Of a stretch of DNA of 64,000 nt, positions 1-7,475 are shown one piece after another. The stretch lies in assembly GCF_000385135.1 (NCBI RefSeq), contig NZ_ARQM01000010.1, positions 1,860,001 through 1,924,000 on the forward strand, in the 5' to 3' direction. A program made the position numbers and the translations under genes. The stretch comes from Promicromonospora sukumoe 327MFSha3.1. GTDB lineage: Bacteria; Actinomycetota; Actinomycetes; Actinomycetales; Cellulomonadaceae. The first letter of the stretch is position 1, and every line of letters starts with the position of its first letter. The notes under the pieces were generated by a model. The model saw nothing but the letters and a program-made list of their open reading frames with translations. It was not told the origin of the DNA and did not search any database.

Positions 1-187
1 CCCGCAGGAGGTGCCCGGCGTCGTCGAGCGCCCCCTTGCCGTCGAGCCCCGGGATCCACAGCGTGCGCAGCCCGAGCTCGTCCAGCTCGGCTGCGGCCTC
101 CTGCGCCTCGGGCCGGTCCGCGGACCGCAGCCTCATGCTCCACACCCCGAGCGGGCCCAGCCGTCCTGCCAGCTCACGTCCTGCCAT
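1..187 (-). CDS. F420-dependent LLM-class oxidoreductase, N-terminal part (cut by window edge)
   Basis: The reverse strand from an ATG at 187 reads open to the window edge for 62 codons. The sequence starts MAGRELAGRLGPLGVWSM and continues with a helix rich in Ala/Glu (AAAELDELG) and the strand LRTLWIPG. This is how the (beta/alpha)8 luciferase-like F420-dependent oxidoreductases of actinobacteria begin (the TIGR03620-type group, from memory). A GGAG ribosome site lies just upstream of the ATG. The gene is divergent from the TetR gene at 335 and shares its promoter region, so it is the probable target of that regulator. The substrate cannot be told from this fragment; the catalytic barrel lies outside the window. 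Confidence 0.72.
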   Translation of the reverse strand, partial: MAGRELAGRLGPLGVWSMRLRSADRPEAQEAAAELDELGLRTLWIPGLDGKGALDDAGHLLR

Positions 188-207
188 GTCGATCGTCTCC
201 TAGTTTC

Positions 208-221
208 TAACCGTGCGGTTA
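208..221. promoter_or_regulatory. Probable TetR operator (perfect 14-bp palindrome)
   Basis: TAACCG-TG-CGGTTA is a perfect inverted repeat with a 2-bp centre, about 20 bp upstream of the oxidoreductase start (187) and about 115 bp upstream of the TetR start (335). AACCG/CGGTT half-sites are common for TetR-type repressors. A looser related sequence (AACGATCGGTT) lies near 267-277. The position between divergent genes suggests repression of both. Seen in sequence; the regulator assignment is inferred from proximity. Confidence 0.6.
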
Positions 222-334
222 AGAACTGGAACGTAGCACCAGGCATTCCCGGGAAGCAATTTCTGAACGATCGGTTTCAAACTGGTAGGCTACGCGCGGG
301 GACAGAGCCCTCAGGCGCAGGGGAAGGAGCGGTC

Positions 335-940
335 ATGGCAGGCGGGAGACCACGGACGTTCGACGCCGAGGCGGCGCTGGACCGGGCGGTCGAGGTGTTC
401 TGGCGACAGGGCTACGAGGGCACGGCCGTCGCGGAGCTGACCGAGCGGATGGGCGTGAACAAGCCGAGCCTGTACGCGGTGTTCGGCACCAAGGAGGAGC
501 TGTTCCAGCAGGTCGTGCGGCGCTACGCCGAGGTGGAGCTCGCCTACTTCCGCGACGCCCTCACCCGCCCGACGGCGCTCGAGGTGGTGCGCGACTACCT
601 GGACCGCAACGCCGCCGCGCTCACACAGCCCGACCGGCCGCGCGGATGCCTGTCGATCCAGGGTGGCCTGTCGGCCAACCCGGCGCACAGCACCGTGACC
701 CAGTTCCTGGCGAGCAGCCGCCGGGCGGGCGAGGACGCGCTGGCCGAACGGCTCACGCGCGCCCGGGACGAGGGTGATCTGCCCGCCGACGCCGACCCGG
801 TGGCGCTCGCGCGCTACGTGATGGTCGTGTCCGAGGGGCAGGCGGTCCACGCGTCCGCGGGCGCCACGCGCGAGGAGCTCGTGCAGTCGGCCGCGATCGC
901 CGTCAGCGCGTTCGAGCGGGCACTCTCGCCCGCGACCTGA
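335..940 (+). CDS. TetR/AcrR-family transcriptional regulator
   Basis: A 201-residue TetR-type repressor. The N-terminal DNA-binding domain (about residues 9-57) contains the helix-turn-helix GTAVAELTERMGVNKPSLYAVF followed by GTKEELF, typical of the AcrR subgroup; the rest is an all-helical ligand-binding domain with CLSIQGGL in the middle. The start was taken at the ATG at 335 because of the GGAAGGAGC ribosome site just before it; the frame stays open upstream but without a better start. It is divergent from the LLM oxidoreductase and probably binds the palindrome at 208-221. Its last 38 bp overlap the 3' end of the racemase gene on the other strand. The inducer is unknown. Confidence 0.85.
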   Translation: MAGGRPRTFDAEAALDRAVEVFWRQGYEGTAVAELTERMGVNKPSLYAVFGTKEELFQQVVRRYAEVELAYFRDALTRPTALEVVRDYLDRNAAALTQPDRPRGCLSIQGGLSANPAHSTVTQFLASSRRAGEDALAERLTRARDEGDLPADADPVALARYVMVVSEGQAVHASAGATREELVQSAAIAVSAFERALSPAT

Positions 941-1772
941 GCAGGCCCGGGCGCGGTCGGGGAAGCTCGGGCCGCTCCGGCGTCCGCAGCCGCGCGCCCG
1001 CGCGCAGCACGGTCGCCCGGGCCAGCGCGTCGAGGCTGTCCACCAGCGGGACCCCGGGCAGGCGGCCCACGGGCGTCGCCCGAGCCGCCACGGACAGCTC
1101 GGTGCAGCCCAGGACGACCGCGCCGGCGCCCCGCGACCGCAGGTCCTCGATCACACCTGCCAGGGCGGTCAGGTCGCCGCCACGGCCCGCCTTCACGCCG
1201 TCGTAGATCAGGGCGGTCACCGCGGCCTGGCCGGCGGCGTCGGGCACCAGGGTCTTGATGCCTCGCGCGCCGAACGCCTTCGCGTAGACGCCCGACGCGA
1301 TCGTCCCCTCCGTCGCGAGGAGGCCCACCGCCCGCAGCGGCCCGCCGGGACCGAGGGGGCGGCCGGAGAACGTGTCGCACACCGCGGACACCGTCGCGTC
1401 CACCGCGGTCAGGAGGGGGACCGGGGTCGCCGCGGCGACCGGGCCGGCGAACGCCTGCGCCGTGTTGCACGGCAGCACCAGCAGGCCGGCGCCCGCCCGG
1501 GCCAGGCGCCGCGCGTCGTCGGCGAGCACCGGCCCGGGATCGTCCGCGGAGCGGCCCAGCACGAACGCCGTCCGGTCCGGGACGCTCGCGTGCTGGAGAA
1601 CCACCATGTCGACGTGGTCCTGGTCCCGTGCCGCCTCCGTCAGCCGCACGACCCGGTCCATGAACAGGACCGTCGCCAGCGGCCCGACGCCGCCCAGCAC
1701 GCCGACCAGCGTCCGGCCGGCCCGGGTCCCGTCGGCCGGTGCGCCGTCGGACCGGCCCCCGCCGTCAGACAA
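903..1772 (-). CDS. Aspartate/glutamate-type amino-acid racemase
   Basis: A 289-residue member of the PLP-independent Asp/Glu racemase family. The GGVGPLAT glycine motif sits near residues 27-34. The two catalytic cysteines of the family are visible in LPCNTAQ (Cys102) and LGCTEL (Cys223). The only sensible start is a TTG at 1772 that lies inside the last codons of the upstream ATP-grasp gene, giving an 8-bp overlap and likely translational coupling. Together the two genes resemble the enterococcal pair in which a racemase supplies D-Asp to an ATP-grasp ligase for the peptidoglycan cross-bridge. Whether this enzyme makes D-Asp or D-Glu cannot be read from the sequence. The final 30 residues are Arg/Pro-rich and probably disordered. 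Confidence 0.8.
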   Translation of the reverse strand: MSDGGGRSDGAPADGTRAGRTLVGVLGGVGPLATVLFMDRVVRLTEAARDQDHVDMVVLQHASVPDRTAFVLGRSADDPGPVLADDARRLARAGAGLLVLPCNTAQAFAGPVAAATPVPLLTAVDATVSAVCDTFSGRPLGPGGPLRAVGLLATEGTIASGVYAKAFGARGIKTLVPDAAGQAAVTALIYDGVKAGRGGDLTALAGVIEDLRSRGAGAVVLGCTELSVAARATPVGRLPGVPLVDSLDALARATVLRAGARLRTPERPELPRPRPGLLRSRARVPARTR

Positions 1773-3027
1773 GCTTGTGTCCCGCCGACGGGAGATCCGG
1801 GCGCGGCTCGGGCAGCCCCGGCTGCCCGCCCACCTCCTGCGCCGGGTGGTGCTGCGCGAACTTGCGCACCTGGTTCAGCTCGGCGAGGCGCACCCAGGCG
1901 TCGCGCCGCGGCGACCGGTCCCCGCCGTACTTCAGCGGGTGCACGGCCCGGACTCGGCGCGCTGCGGCGCGCACCGACGCGTCGTGCACGTACCGGTCCA
2001 GGAGGAAGCCGGGGACGATGCGGTACAGCACCTCCAGCGGCTCCGCGGCCTCCGGCCAGCTCCCCGTGAGATGGTCGGCCGTCCAGAGCTCGGCCGGGTT
2101 GAGCCCGCTCGCCGTCAGGTAGTAGTTGGACCGACCGGTGCGCGGGTTCAGTTCGAAGAAGTGGCCCAGCCCGGTACGCGGGTCGATCTTCACGTCGAAG
2201 TTCGCGAAGCCCGTCCAGCCCAGGTGCTCCACGAGCCGGCGGGCGTCCGCCTCCACCTGCGGGAGCGGGCCGGTGAGGATCGCCGCCGGGTTCCCCAGCG
2301 TCCCGGGCGTGTGCTCCTCGAGCAGCACCCGGCCGCCCCACGCCATGCGCACAGCACCCGCGCGGTCGGAGTAGGTGGTCATGATCCGCATCTGCGCGTC
2401 GTCGCCGGGCACGTACTCCTGCAGGATCATCGGCCGCCGGTAACCCGCCTCCCCGGCCGCCGCCAGCAGTGCGGCCAGCTCCTCGCGGTCCCGCACCAGG
2501 TGCACCTTCGCCTTGCCCGCGAACGACACCTTGTGCCACGCCGAGTTGTCGCCCGGCTTGGCGATCACCGGGAACCGCAGGTCCAGCTCGCCCACCGCCG
2601 CGCCGCCGTCGCGCACCTCCGTGCGCGGGTGCGGCACCCCGAGCCGCAGGCAGAGCTCCGAGAACCGCTGCTTGTCCATCACCTGGTCGAGCAGCGCGGC
2701 CGACGGGTAGGGGACGACCGCCGCGTCCTCGAGGCGCTCGCGGTGCTCGGCGAGCGCCCGCACGTACCAGTCCACGCAGGTGACGGCGATGACCGGGCCC
2801 GGCGCGGCCGCGGCGACCCGCCGGATCAGCTCGACCATGACGTCCGGGTCGTCCAGCCGCGGCTCGACGACGTTCCGGATGATGGTGGAACGCGCGACGT
2901 TGGGCGTCGGCCGGATGGACACGACGGTCGACGTGACGCCGTAACCCTCGTGGAACGCGCGCGCGAGGCTGTACGCGCCGGCGTCGCCGCCGAGGATGAC
3001 CGGATGGAAGGCTGCGTGATGACCCAT
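1765..3027 (-). CDS. ATP-grasp ligase resembling D-aspartate ligase (cell-wall cross-bridge candidate)
   Basis: A 420-residue ATP-grasp protein. The N-terminus (FHPVILGGDAGAYSLARAFH, then EGYG) closely resembles the opening of D-aspartate ligases and related carboxylate-amine ligases. The ATP-binding parts follow: FPVIAKPGD, a Lys-rich stretch, QEYVPGDD, and near the metal site FANFDVKID...FFELNPRTGRSN with the Glu-x-Asn magnesium ligands. It would ligate a D-amino acid, made by the overlapping racemase, onto a peptidoglycan stem peptide in the cytoplasm. The ATG at 3027 has no clear ribosome site; a GTG 12 nt upstream is an alternative. It follows the DUF2071 gene by 92 bp on the same strand. 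Substrate is inferred from context. Confidence 0.75.
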   Translation of the reverse strand: MGHHAAFHPVILGGDAGAYSLARAFHEGYGVTSTVVSIRPTPNVARSTIIRNVVEPRLDDPDVMVELIRRVAAAAPGPVIAVTCVDWYVRALAEHRERLEDAAVVPYPSAALLDQVMDKQRFSELCLRLGVPHPRTEVRDGGAAVGELDLRFPVIAKPGDNSAWHKVSFAGKAKVHLVRDREELAALLAAAGEAGYRRPMILQEYVPGDDAQMRIMTTYSDRAGAVRMAWGGRVLLEEHTPGTLGNPAAILTGPLPQVEADARRLVEHLGWTGFANFDVKIDPRTGLGHFFELNPRTGRSNYYLTASGLNPAELWTADHLTGSWPEAAEPLEVLYRIVPGFLLDRYVHDASVRAAARRVRAVHPLKYGGDRSPRRDAWVRLAELNQVRKFAQHHPAQEVGGQPGLPEPRPDLPSAGHKLV

Positions 3028-3119
3028 GACACTTGACACGTCCGGCGGGCCGGAAAGGTTGTGCGGTGCCAGGGGTGAAGTACGTTTTGTCCGTTCGGAG
3101 GGTGCGCGCGGAGCGTGCC

Positions 3120-3869
3120 TCAGAGGCGTGCGCCGCGCCGGACGACGACGGGCGAGCCGTCGGCGACGAAGACCGAGAACGGCTCGGCGCCCAGGGCCTC
3201 GGCGAACTGCCGCCCGTAGACCGCCGCGACGTCGCACTCCAGGACGGGGTCGCCCGCCTGGCGCACCTGCCAGCTCGGGTGCTCGACCTGGTACTCGACG
3301 GTGCCGCCGCCGCGCTGTGCGGCGTAGCCCCAGTAGTGCTCGGTGACGAACTCCTCCTGGGAACCCGCCACGAGCGGCTCCGCGCCGCCGCGGACGGTGG
3401 CGCCGACACGGTGCCAGGCGCCGGCGTCGCGCCACGCGTACTCGACCAGCCCGCCCGGCGTGACCTCGCCGTCGTGCAGGTCGATCCGGTGCCGCATGGG
3501 CCGCGCGACGTAGTTCTCGCCGTAGGCGACCCGGGCCACGGTGGCCAGGGCCCACCGGGGCACGATCTCCTTGACGAACACCACGCCGCGCCGCCAGCCG
3601 TCGTCGGCACGGCGGCGGACGTAGAACCGCAGGTTGATCTCGTCGAAGTCGCGATGGAAGGGCACGGGGACGCCCAGCAGTCGGGTGTCGAGGAACCGGA
3701 AGCCGATCACGCTGACGAGGTGCCGGCCGTCCCAGGTGTCCAGCTCGACGCCGCTCGGGACGAGCGGGCGCAGCACGTCGGGGTCGATCTCGTAGCTGAG
3801 CATCACCAGGTGGCGCCACTCGGCGGCGAGGAACAGGCCGGTCCCCGGGCGTGCGTTCTCGGCGGTCAT
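3120..3869 (-). CDS. YqjF/DUF2071 family protein
   Basis: A 249-residue protein of the DUF2071 (YqjF) family. Family hallmarks include FLAAEWRHLVMLSYEIDPDVL near residue 10, LVPSGVELDTWDG, VSVIGFRF and a C-terminal half with FVTEHYWGYAAQRGG. No enzymatic role is established for the family as far as I know. The ATG at 3869 is placed 6 nt after a TACGTT -10 element on the reverse strand (3876-3881), so the mRNA is probably leaderless. It is divergent from the sigma-factor gene and may form a transcription unit with the ATP-grasp ligase and racemase downstream. Confidence 0.75.
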   Translation of the reverse strand: MTAENARPGTGLFLAAEWRHLVMLSYEIDPDVLRPLVPSGVELDTWDGRHLVSVIGFRFLDTRLLGVPVPFHRDFDEINLRFYVRRRADDGWRRGVVFVKEIVPRWALATVARVAYGENYVARPMRHRIDLHDGEVTPGGLVEYAWRDAGAWHRVGATVRGGAEPLVAGSQEEFVTEHYWGYAAQRGGGTVEYQVEHPSWQVRQAGDPVLECDVAAVYGRQFAEALGAEPFSVFVADGSPVVVRRGARL

Positions 3870-3875
3870 GCGAGG

Positions 3876-3881
3876 AACGTA
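3876..3881 (-). promoter_or_regulatory. -10 element for a leaderless DUF2071 transcript
   Basis: TACGTT on the reverse strand, 6 nt from the ATG at 3869. No ribosome site is present in the gap. One member of the leaderless series described in the findings. Confidence 0.45.
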
Positions 3882-3913
3882 GCAAGCGCCGGGCCGCCTC
3901 TTCCGGTGGCCGG

Positions 3914-3941
3914 GGCAACCTTTGGCGGACACTCTCCGTAG
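3914..3941 (+). promoter_or_regulatory. Possible ECF-type (autoregulatory) promoter of the sigma-factor fusion
   Basis: GGCAACC (3914-3920), then 15 nt, then CCGTAG (3936-3941). An AAC-containing -35 and a CGT-containing -10 spaced by about 16 nt is the usual form of promoters read by ECF sigma factors, which commonly activate their own gene. The proposed translation start is at 3974. Inferred from pattern only. Confidence 0.4.
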
Positions 3942-3973
3942 TGGAGGGCATGAGGCAGGAGAGCGGGGCGGTC

Positions 3974-5995
3974 ATGGACGACTTCGAGGCGGGCGGGCCG
4001 TCGGACGGCGGCGCGCCGCTCGACGTGCGGGTCGAGGTGTCGCGGCCCCGGGACGCGGAGTTCACCGCGTTCGTCCGGGAGTCCAGTGCGTACCTGCACC
4101 GCACCGCGTTCCTGCTGTGCGGGGACCGGCACCGCGCGGAGGAGCTGGTCCAGTCGACGTTCGAGCGGGTCTACCGCACGTGGGCGAAGGTCCGGCCGGG
4201 CACGGAGACCGCCTATGCCCGCCGGATCTTGGTGAACCTGCGGATTGACGGCTGGCGGCACGCGCGCCGGGAGTCGTTCCCCGGCGACGACAAGATCCCG
4301 GTCGCCCCGTCGTCGGACCATGCCGGGCACGTGGCGCTGCGCGACGAGCTGGTGCGGGGACTGGCGCGGCTGCCCGTCAACCAGAGGCGGGTGGTGGTGC
4401 TGCGGCACCTGCTGGACCTGCCGGAGTCGGAGGTCGCCCGCGAGCTCGGGATCGCGGTCGGCACGGTGAAGGCGGCGAACTCGCGCGGGCTGGCGCGGCT
4501 GCGGGACCTGCTGGTGGCGCAGGCCGAGGTGATCGAGCCGGTGGAGGTCGACGAGCGGGCCGTGCTGGACCGGAGCCGGGCCGCGCTGCGCCGACGTCGG
4601 ACGGGTCAGGCGGTCGGGGCGGCGTGCGTGGCGCTGCTGGTGGTGCTCGGAGTGCTGACGCGAGGGCCGGTGTTGTTGCCCGGGATCGGGCCGGTGGTGC
4701 TGCCGGGCGGGGAGCTGATCGCGCGGCTGTTCGACGGCGGCCCGATCGACGGGTTCGGACCGGACCTGGATCCCGCGGGCTACACGCCGGTCCAGTGCCC
4801 CGAGGCACTCCCGGGACCGGCACCGACCAGCGCTCCGGGACCTGGCGAGGACACCGGTCCGCTCACCGACCCCGTCGTGGTCGATGCCTCGGACGCCCGC
4901 CCCCTGAACTGCTACGACGTCGACATCGAGGTCGTCAATCCCGGCTATCGCGACGGCTCGGGACTTCTGGTCGCCCCCTACGGGCAGCCGCTTCCTGAGC
5001 CTCGCGGGCTCTCCGCCTTTGGCCAGGTCTGGACCTTCGACACTGCGGAGCTCCTCGACGACGACGATGCGACCGACGAGGCAACCATCCTGACCGACGG
5101 CTGGACGGGCGACGGGTCAGGGGGCGCCGCGACCACCCTGACGTGGTACCAGGACAGCAGGGCGTTTCCGACCGGCCTCGCGGTCACCGGAGAGCGTGCG
5201 GTCTGGAGCGACTACGCGGCGGCGGGCACGTCACCCCGTGCGAGCTTCGTCAGTACGCTCAGCCTGTCCGACGGAACCCTCAACAGTTGGACGGAACCCC
5301 TGGTCACCAGCCAGGAGAACGTGTGGCTCATCGCGACCACCCAGGATCATGCCTTGTGGACGGCCGGGGACACGGCGGACGACACCCGCCTGTTCGCCGA
5401 GACGCTCGACCACGAGGGCACGCCGATGGAGCTCGCGTCCGGCGTCACGGCGCTCGCGGCGGACGAGGACGAGGCGGTCGCCGCCGTACTGGCCCCCGGT
5501 TCCGGGGAGACCAGCACGACGTCGATCCAGCTGTTCGACGACCTGGCCGGCGGAGACACGACTGGTGTCGAGCTCATGGAGTTCGAGCACGACTCCTCGT
5601 CCGAGGTCACCCAGGTCGCGATCTCGGACGACGTCATCGCGTGGACGGTCAGCCTCGGCGCCGACGGGCCCGGTGCCCTGTACGTCGTCGACCGCGCCGG
5701 TGACGGCGACAGCATCGTGCGGCTGCCCGACGCCGTCGTCGCGGACCTCCGCGCGGCCGGTGGCCTGCTCTCGTGGAGCAGCACCGACCCCGGGGCGCAG
5801 GACTCGGCGGCGGCGTCCTACCTGTACCGTGCGACGGCGTCGGCCTCGGGTTACGACGGCCCGGACCTGGCCCGCTTCCCGGGCGGGTCGGTGACCGCGA
5901 GCGTGGCCGGTGCCCGCACCGCCTGGCTCGAGGAAACGGGCTCGCGGGTCTGGCTCGTCAAGGCGGCGCTGGCCCCCACCCTGGAGCGCGGCTGA
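3974..5995 (+). CDS. ECF sigma factor (SigE family) fused to a transmembrane helix and large extracytoplasmic domain
   Basis: A 673-residue fusion. Residues about 30-95 are sigma region 2 (FLLCGDRHRAEELVQSTFER, YARRILVNLRIDGWR) and 120-180 are region 4 (LPVNQRRVVVLRHLLDLPES, GIAVGTVKAANSRGLARL), typical of SigE-family ECF factors. Residues about 211-229 form a single hydrophobic helix after a basic cluster (RRRR). The remaining 440 residues are rich in Asp, Gly and Thr with repeated WT/WS and VAG(A)RTAW-like segments that suggest a beta-propeller outside the membrane. Usually the sigma factor and such a membrane protein are separate neighbouring genes. Start 3974 was preferred to 3950 because AGGAGAG lies at a proper distance only from the former. 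No signal sequence. Possible self-contained envelope-stress sensor. Confidence 0.8.
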   Translation: MDDFEAGGPSDGGAPLDVRVEVSRPRDAEFTAFVRESSAYLHRTAFLLCGDRHRAEELVQSTFERVYRTWAKVRPGTETAYARRILVNLRIDGWRHARRESFPGDDKIPVAPSSDHAGHVALRDELVRGLARLPVNQRRVVVLRHLLDLPESEVARELGIAVGTVKAANSRGLARLRDLLVAQAEVIEPVEVDERAVLDRSRAALRRRRTGQAVGAACVALLVVLGVLTRGPVLLPGIGPVVLPGGELIARLFDGGPIDGFGPDLDPAGYTPVQCPEALPGPAPTSAPGPGEDTGPLTDPVVVDASDARPLNCYDVDIEVVNPGYRDGSGLLVAPYGQPLPEPRGLSAFGQVWTFDTAELLDDDDATDEATILTDGWTGDGSGGAATTLTWYQDSRAFPTGLAVTGERAVWSDYAAAGTSPRASFVSTLSLSDGTLNSWTEPLVTSQENVWLIATTQDHALWTAGDTADDTRLFAETLDHEGTPMELASGVTALAADEDEAVAAVLAPGSGETSTTSIQLFDDLAGGDTTGVELMEFEHDSSSEVTQVAISDDVIAWTVSLGADGPGALYVVDRAGDGDSIVRLPDAVVADLRAAGGLLSWSSTDPGAQDSAAASYLYRATASASGYDGPDLARFPGGSVTASVAGARTAWLEETGSRVWLVKAALAPTLERG

Positions 5996-5997
5996 GC

Positions 5998-6672
5998 TCA
6001 GGGCGCCGCCGAGCTGCCCGAGCCGGAGGGGCGCTCGAGGCGGAGCCGCGCGGCGAGAGCCGTGAACAACAGGAGCGCGACGCCGGCGCCGAGCAGGGCG
6101 CCGGCCACCGTGTCCGAGACCCAGTGCGCCCCCAGGAAGATGCGGCTGAACATCATCACCGCGACGTAGACACCGCCGGCGGTCCACACCCAGCCGCGTC
6201 CGAGCACGATCCCCAGCGCCACGACGGCGACCGCTGCGTTCGCGCTGTGTCCCGAGGGGAACGAGCCGAAGTCGGCCGCCACGAGGATGTCCTCCGGCCG
6301 CGCCCGGGCGACGACATGCTTGATCACCTGGACGAGTCCCGCGCAGAACGCCACCGACGACGCGAGGTAGAGTGCCGACCAGGGCCGCCGCCCCACGACC
6401 AGCGCTCCGACGGCTCCGGCAGTGAGGACGAGTGCGGCCCACCCGCCCCCGACGCGGTCCAGGACGAGCATGACGAGCGTCCAGGACGACGAGCGGTGTT
6501 CCACCAGCCAGCTCGTCCAGGCGCCCTCGAACCCGAGGGGCCCGCCACGCGCCCGGTCCACGACGACGACCGCCAGGGCGGCGACGAGGAACAATGCGGC
6601 CGCGGCCAGGACGGCGGCGCGCCGCACCCCTGGGCGAGCGGCGCGCTCGGACGTGCTCGGACGGACGGCCAT
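5998..6672 (-). CDS. PAP2-family membrane phosphatase
   Basis: A 224-residue integral membrane phosphatase of the PAP2 superfamily. The three family motifs are intact: K-x6-RP (Lys118 to Arg125-Pro126), PSGHS (139-143) and SR-x5-H-x3-D (SRIFLGAHWVSD, 176-187). Hydrophobic helices are seen at about 19-39, 65-90, 100-117, 145-175 and 188-206. It would remove phosphate from a lipid-linked or diphosphate substrate (phosphatidate, undecaprenyl diphosphate or similar) at the outer membrane face. The ATG at 6672 is the most N-terminal start that avoids a long Gly/Arg/Pro-rich extension. It converges with the sigma gene, with 2 bp between the stop codons. Confidence 0.85.
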   Translation of the reverse strand: MAVRPSTSERAARPGVRRAAVLAAAALFLVAALAVVVVDRARGGPLGFEGAWTSWLVEHRSSSWTLVMLVLDRVGGGWAALVLTAGAVGALVVGRRPWSALYLASSVAFCAGLVQVIKHVVARARPEDILVAADFGSFPSGHSANAAVAVVALGIVLGRGWVWTAGGVYVAVMMFSRIFLGAHWVSDTVAGALLGAGVALLLFTALAARLRLERPSGSGSSAAP

Positions 6673-6763
6673 CTGCTGAGTCTCACAACCGGACCCGAAA
6701 AAACCCGCACATCTCCCGCGCCGCGCGCGTCGGGCGAGCGGGCGACCCGGGGGCGGCGGGCCC

Positions 6764-6851
6764 GCGAGGGGCCACCGCCCCTCGCCGGCCAGGGACTGGT
6801 CCTGACCTGCGAGAAGGCGCACGAGACACGGGAACCACCCGGCCGGCCGGG
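6764..6851. other. Structured intergenic DNA (hairpin plus 14-bp palindrome) between divergent genes
   Basis: The 218 bp between the PAP2 gene and the gene at 6891 hold no gene. They contain an 8-bp perfect stem (GCGAGGGG at 6764-6771, CCCCTCGC at 6778-6785, 6-nt loop) and a perfect palindrome CCCGGCCGGCCGGG at 6838-6851. An A6 run lies at 6708-6713. Whether these act as regulatory structure or simply reflect very high GC is unknown. Confidence 0.35.
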
Positions 6852-6890
6852 GCGTTCGGTCAGCACACGACCCCGACAGAGAGTGTGCGC

Positions 6891-7472
6891 ATGACGAACC
6901 TGTCCGACTTCAGTGCCGACGAGCTCGACCAGATCCTGCAGGCCCCGGGCGCGGTCCTCAGGGGTGCGGCGGTGGTCGACGGCGAGCACGGCGGGATCAG
7001 GTTCCTGCGGGAGGCCACGGCCGGCGGCCTGGCGATCCGCAAGGCCCGGGAGCACGAGAACGACTTCGTCCGCTCCGTGGCGCTCGCGCTGCGCGACAAG
7101 GGCGAGGCGGACGCCGCGGCCGAGGCCGAGGCGGCGGCGAACCCCGCCGCACGCGTCGGTGTCGCCGCGGCCGCCGCCGCGACGCAGGAGGCGGCCGAGC
7201 TGGGCAGGCCGCGCGACCCGGAGGCCGAGGCGGCGCACGCCGTCGAGCTGAGCGGGGCCGTGCTCACGCTGCTGCGGGCGCGGGCGGACGAGGAGGACGT
7301 CGCCGCCTACCGTGAGTGGCTCCTGCGGATCGCCGCTCGCGTCGCCGGGGCCGTCCGGACCAGGGAGGGCGGCTTCTTCAGCCGGCGGGTCAAGGTCTCC
7401 GCGCCCGAGCAGGCCTTCCTCGACCGGCTCGCGGCCGCCGTCGGGTCTGACCCGGTGCACCCGCAGGGCTGA
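6891..7472 (+). CDS. Hypothetical Ala/Glu-rich helical protein
   Basis: A 193-residue soluble protein that I do not recognise. It begins MTNLSDFSADELDQILQAPG, has an Ala/Glu-rich central helix (EADAAAEAEAAANPAARVGV, about residues 75-95) and ends with a helical region containing GGFFSRRVKVSAPEQAFLDRL. There are no membrane segments or signal peptide. It has a mild resemblance to bacterial helical bundles of the TerB kind, but no signature I would rely on. A weak purine-rich stretch (ACAGAGAG) precedes the ATG. The phosphotransferase gene begins 3 nt after its stop, so the two are probably co-transcribed. Confidence 0.6.
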   Translation: MTNLSDFSADELDQILQAPGAVLRGAAVVDGEHGGIRFLREATAGGLAIRKAREHENDFVRSVALALRDKGEADAAAEAEAAANPAARVGVAAAAAATQEAAELGRPRDPEAEAAHAVELSGAVLTLLRARADEEDVAAYREWLLRIAARVAGAVRTREGGFFSRRVKVSAPEQAFLDRLAAAVGSDPVHPQG

Positions 7473-7475
7473 GAA

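Noticed and set aside
3950-3973. Earlier start (ATG at 3950) for the sigma-factor fusion
   Set aside because: The purine-rich sequence before it is too close to act as a ribosome site, while AGGAGAG is well placed for the ATG at 3974.
6838-6851. Operator at the CCCGGCCGGCCGGG palindrome
   Set aside because: Pure G/C palindromes of this kind arise easily at this base composition and no regulator gene is adjacent, so it is listed only as structure.
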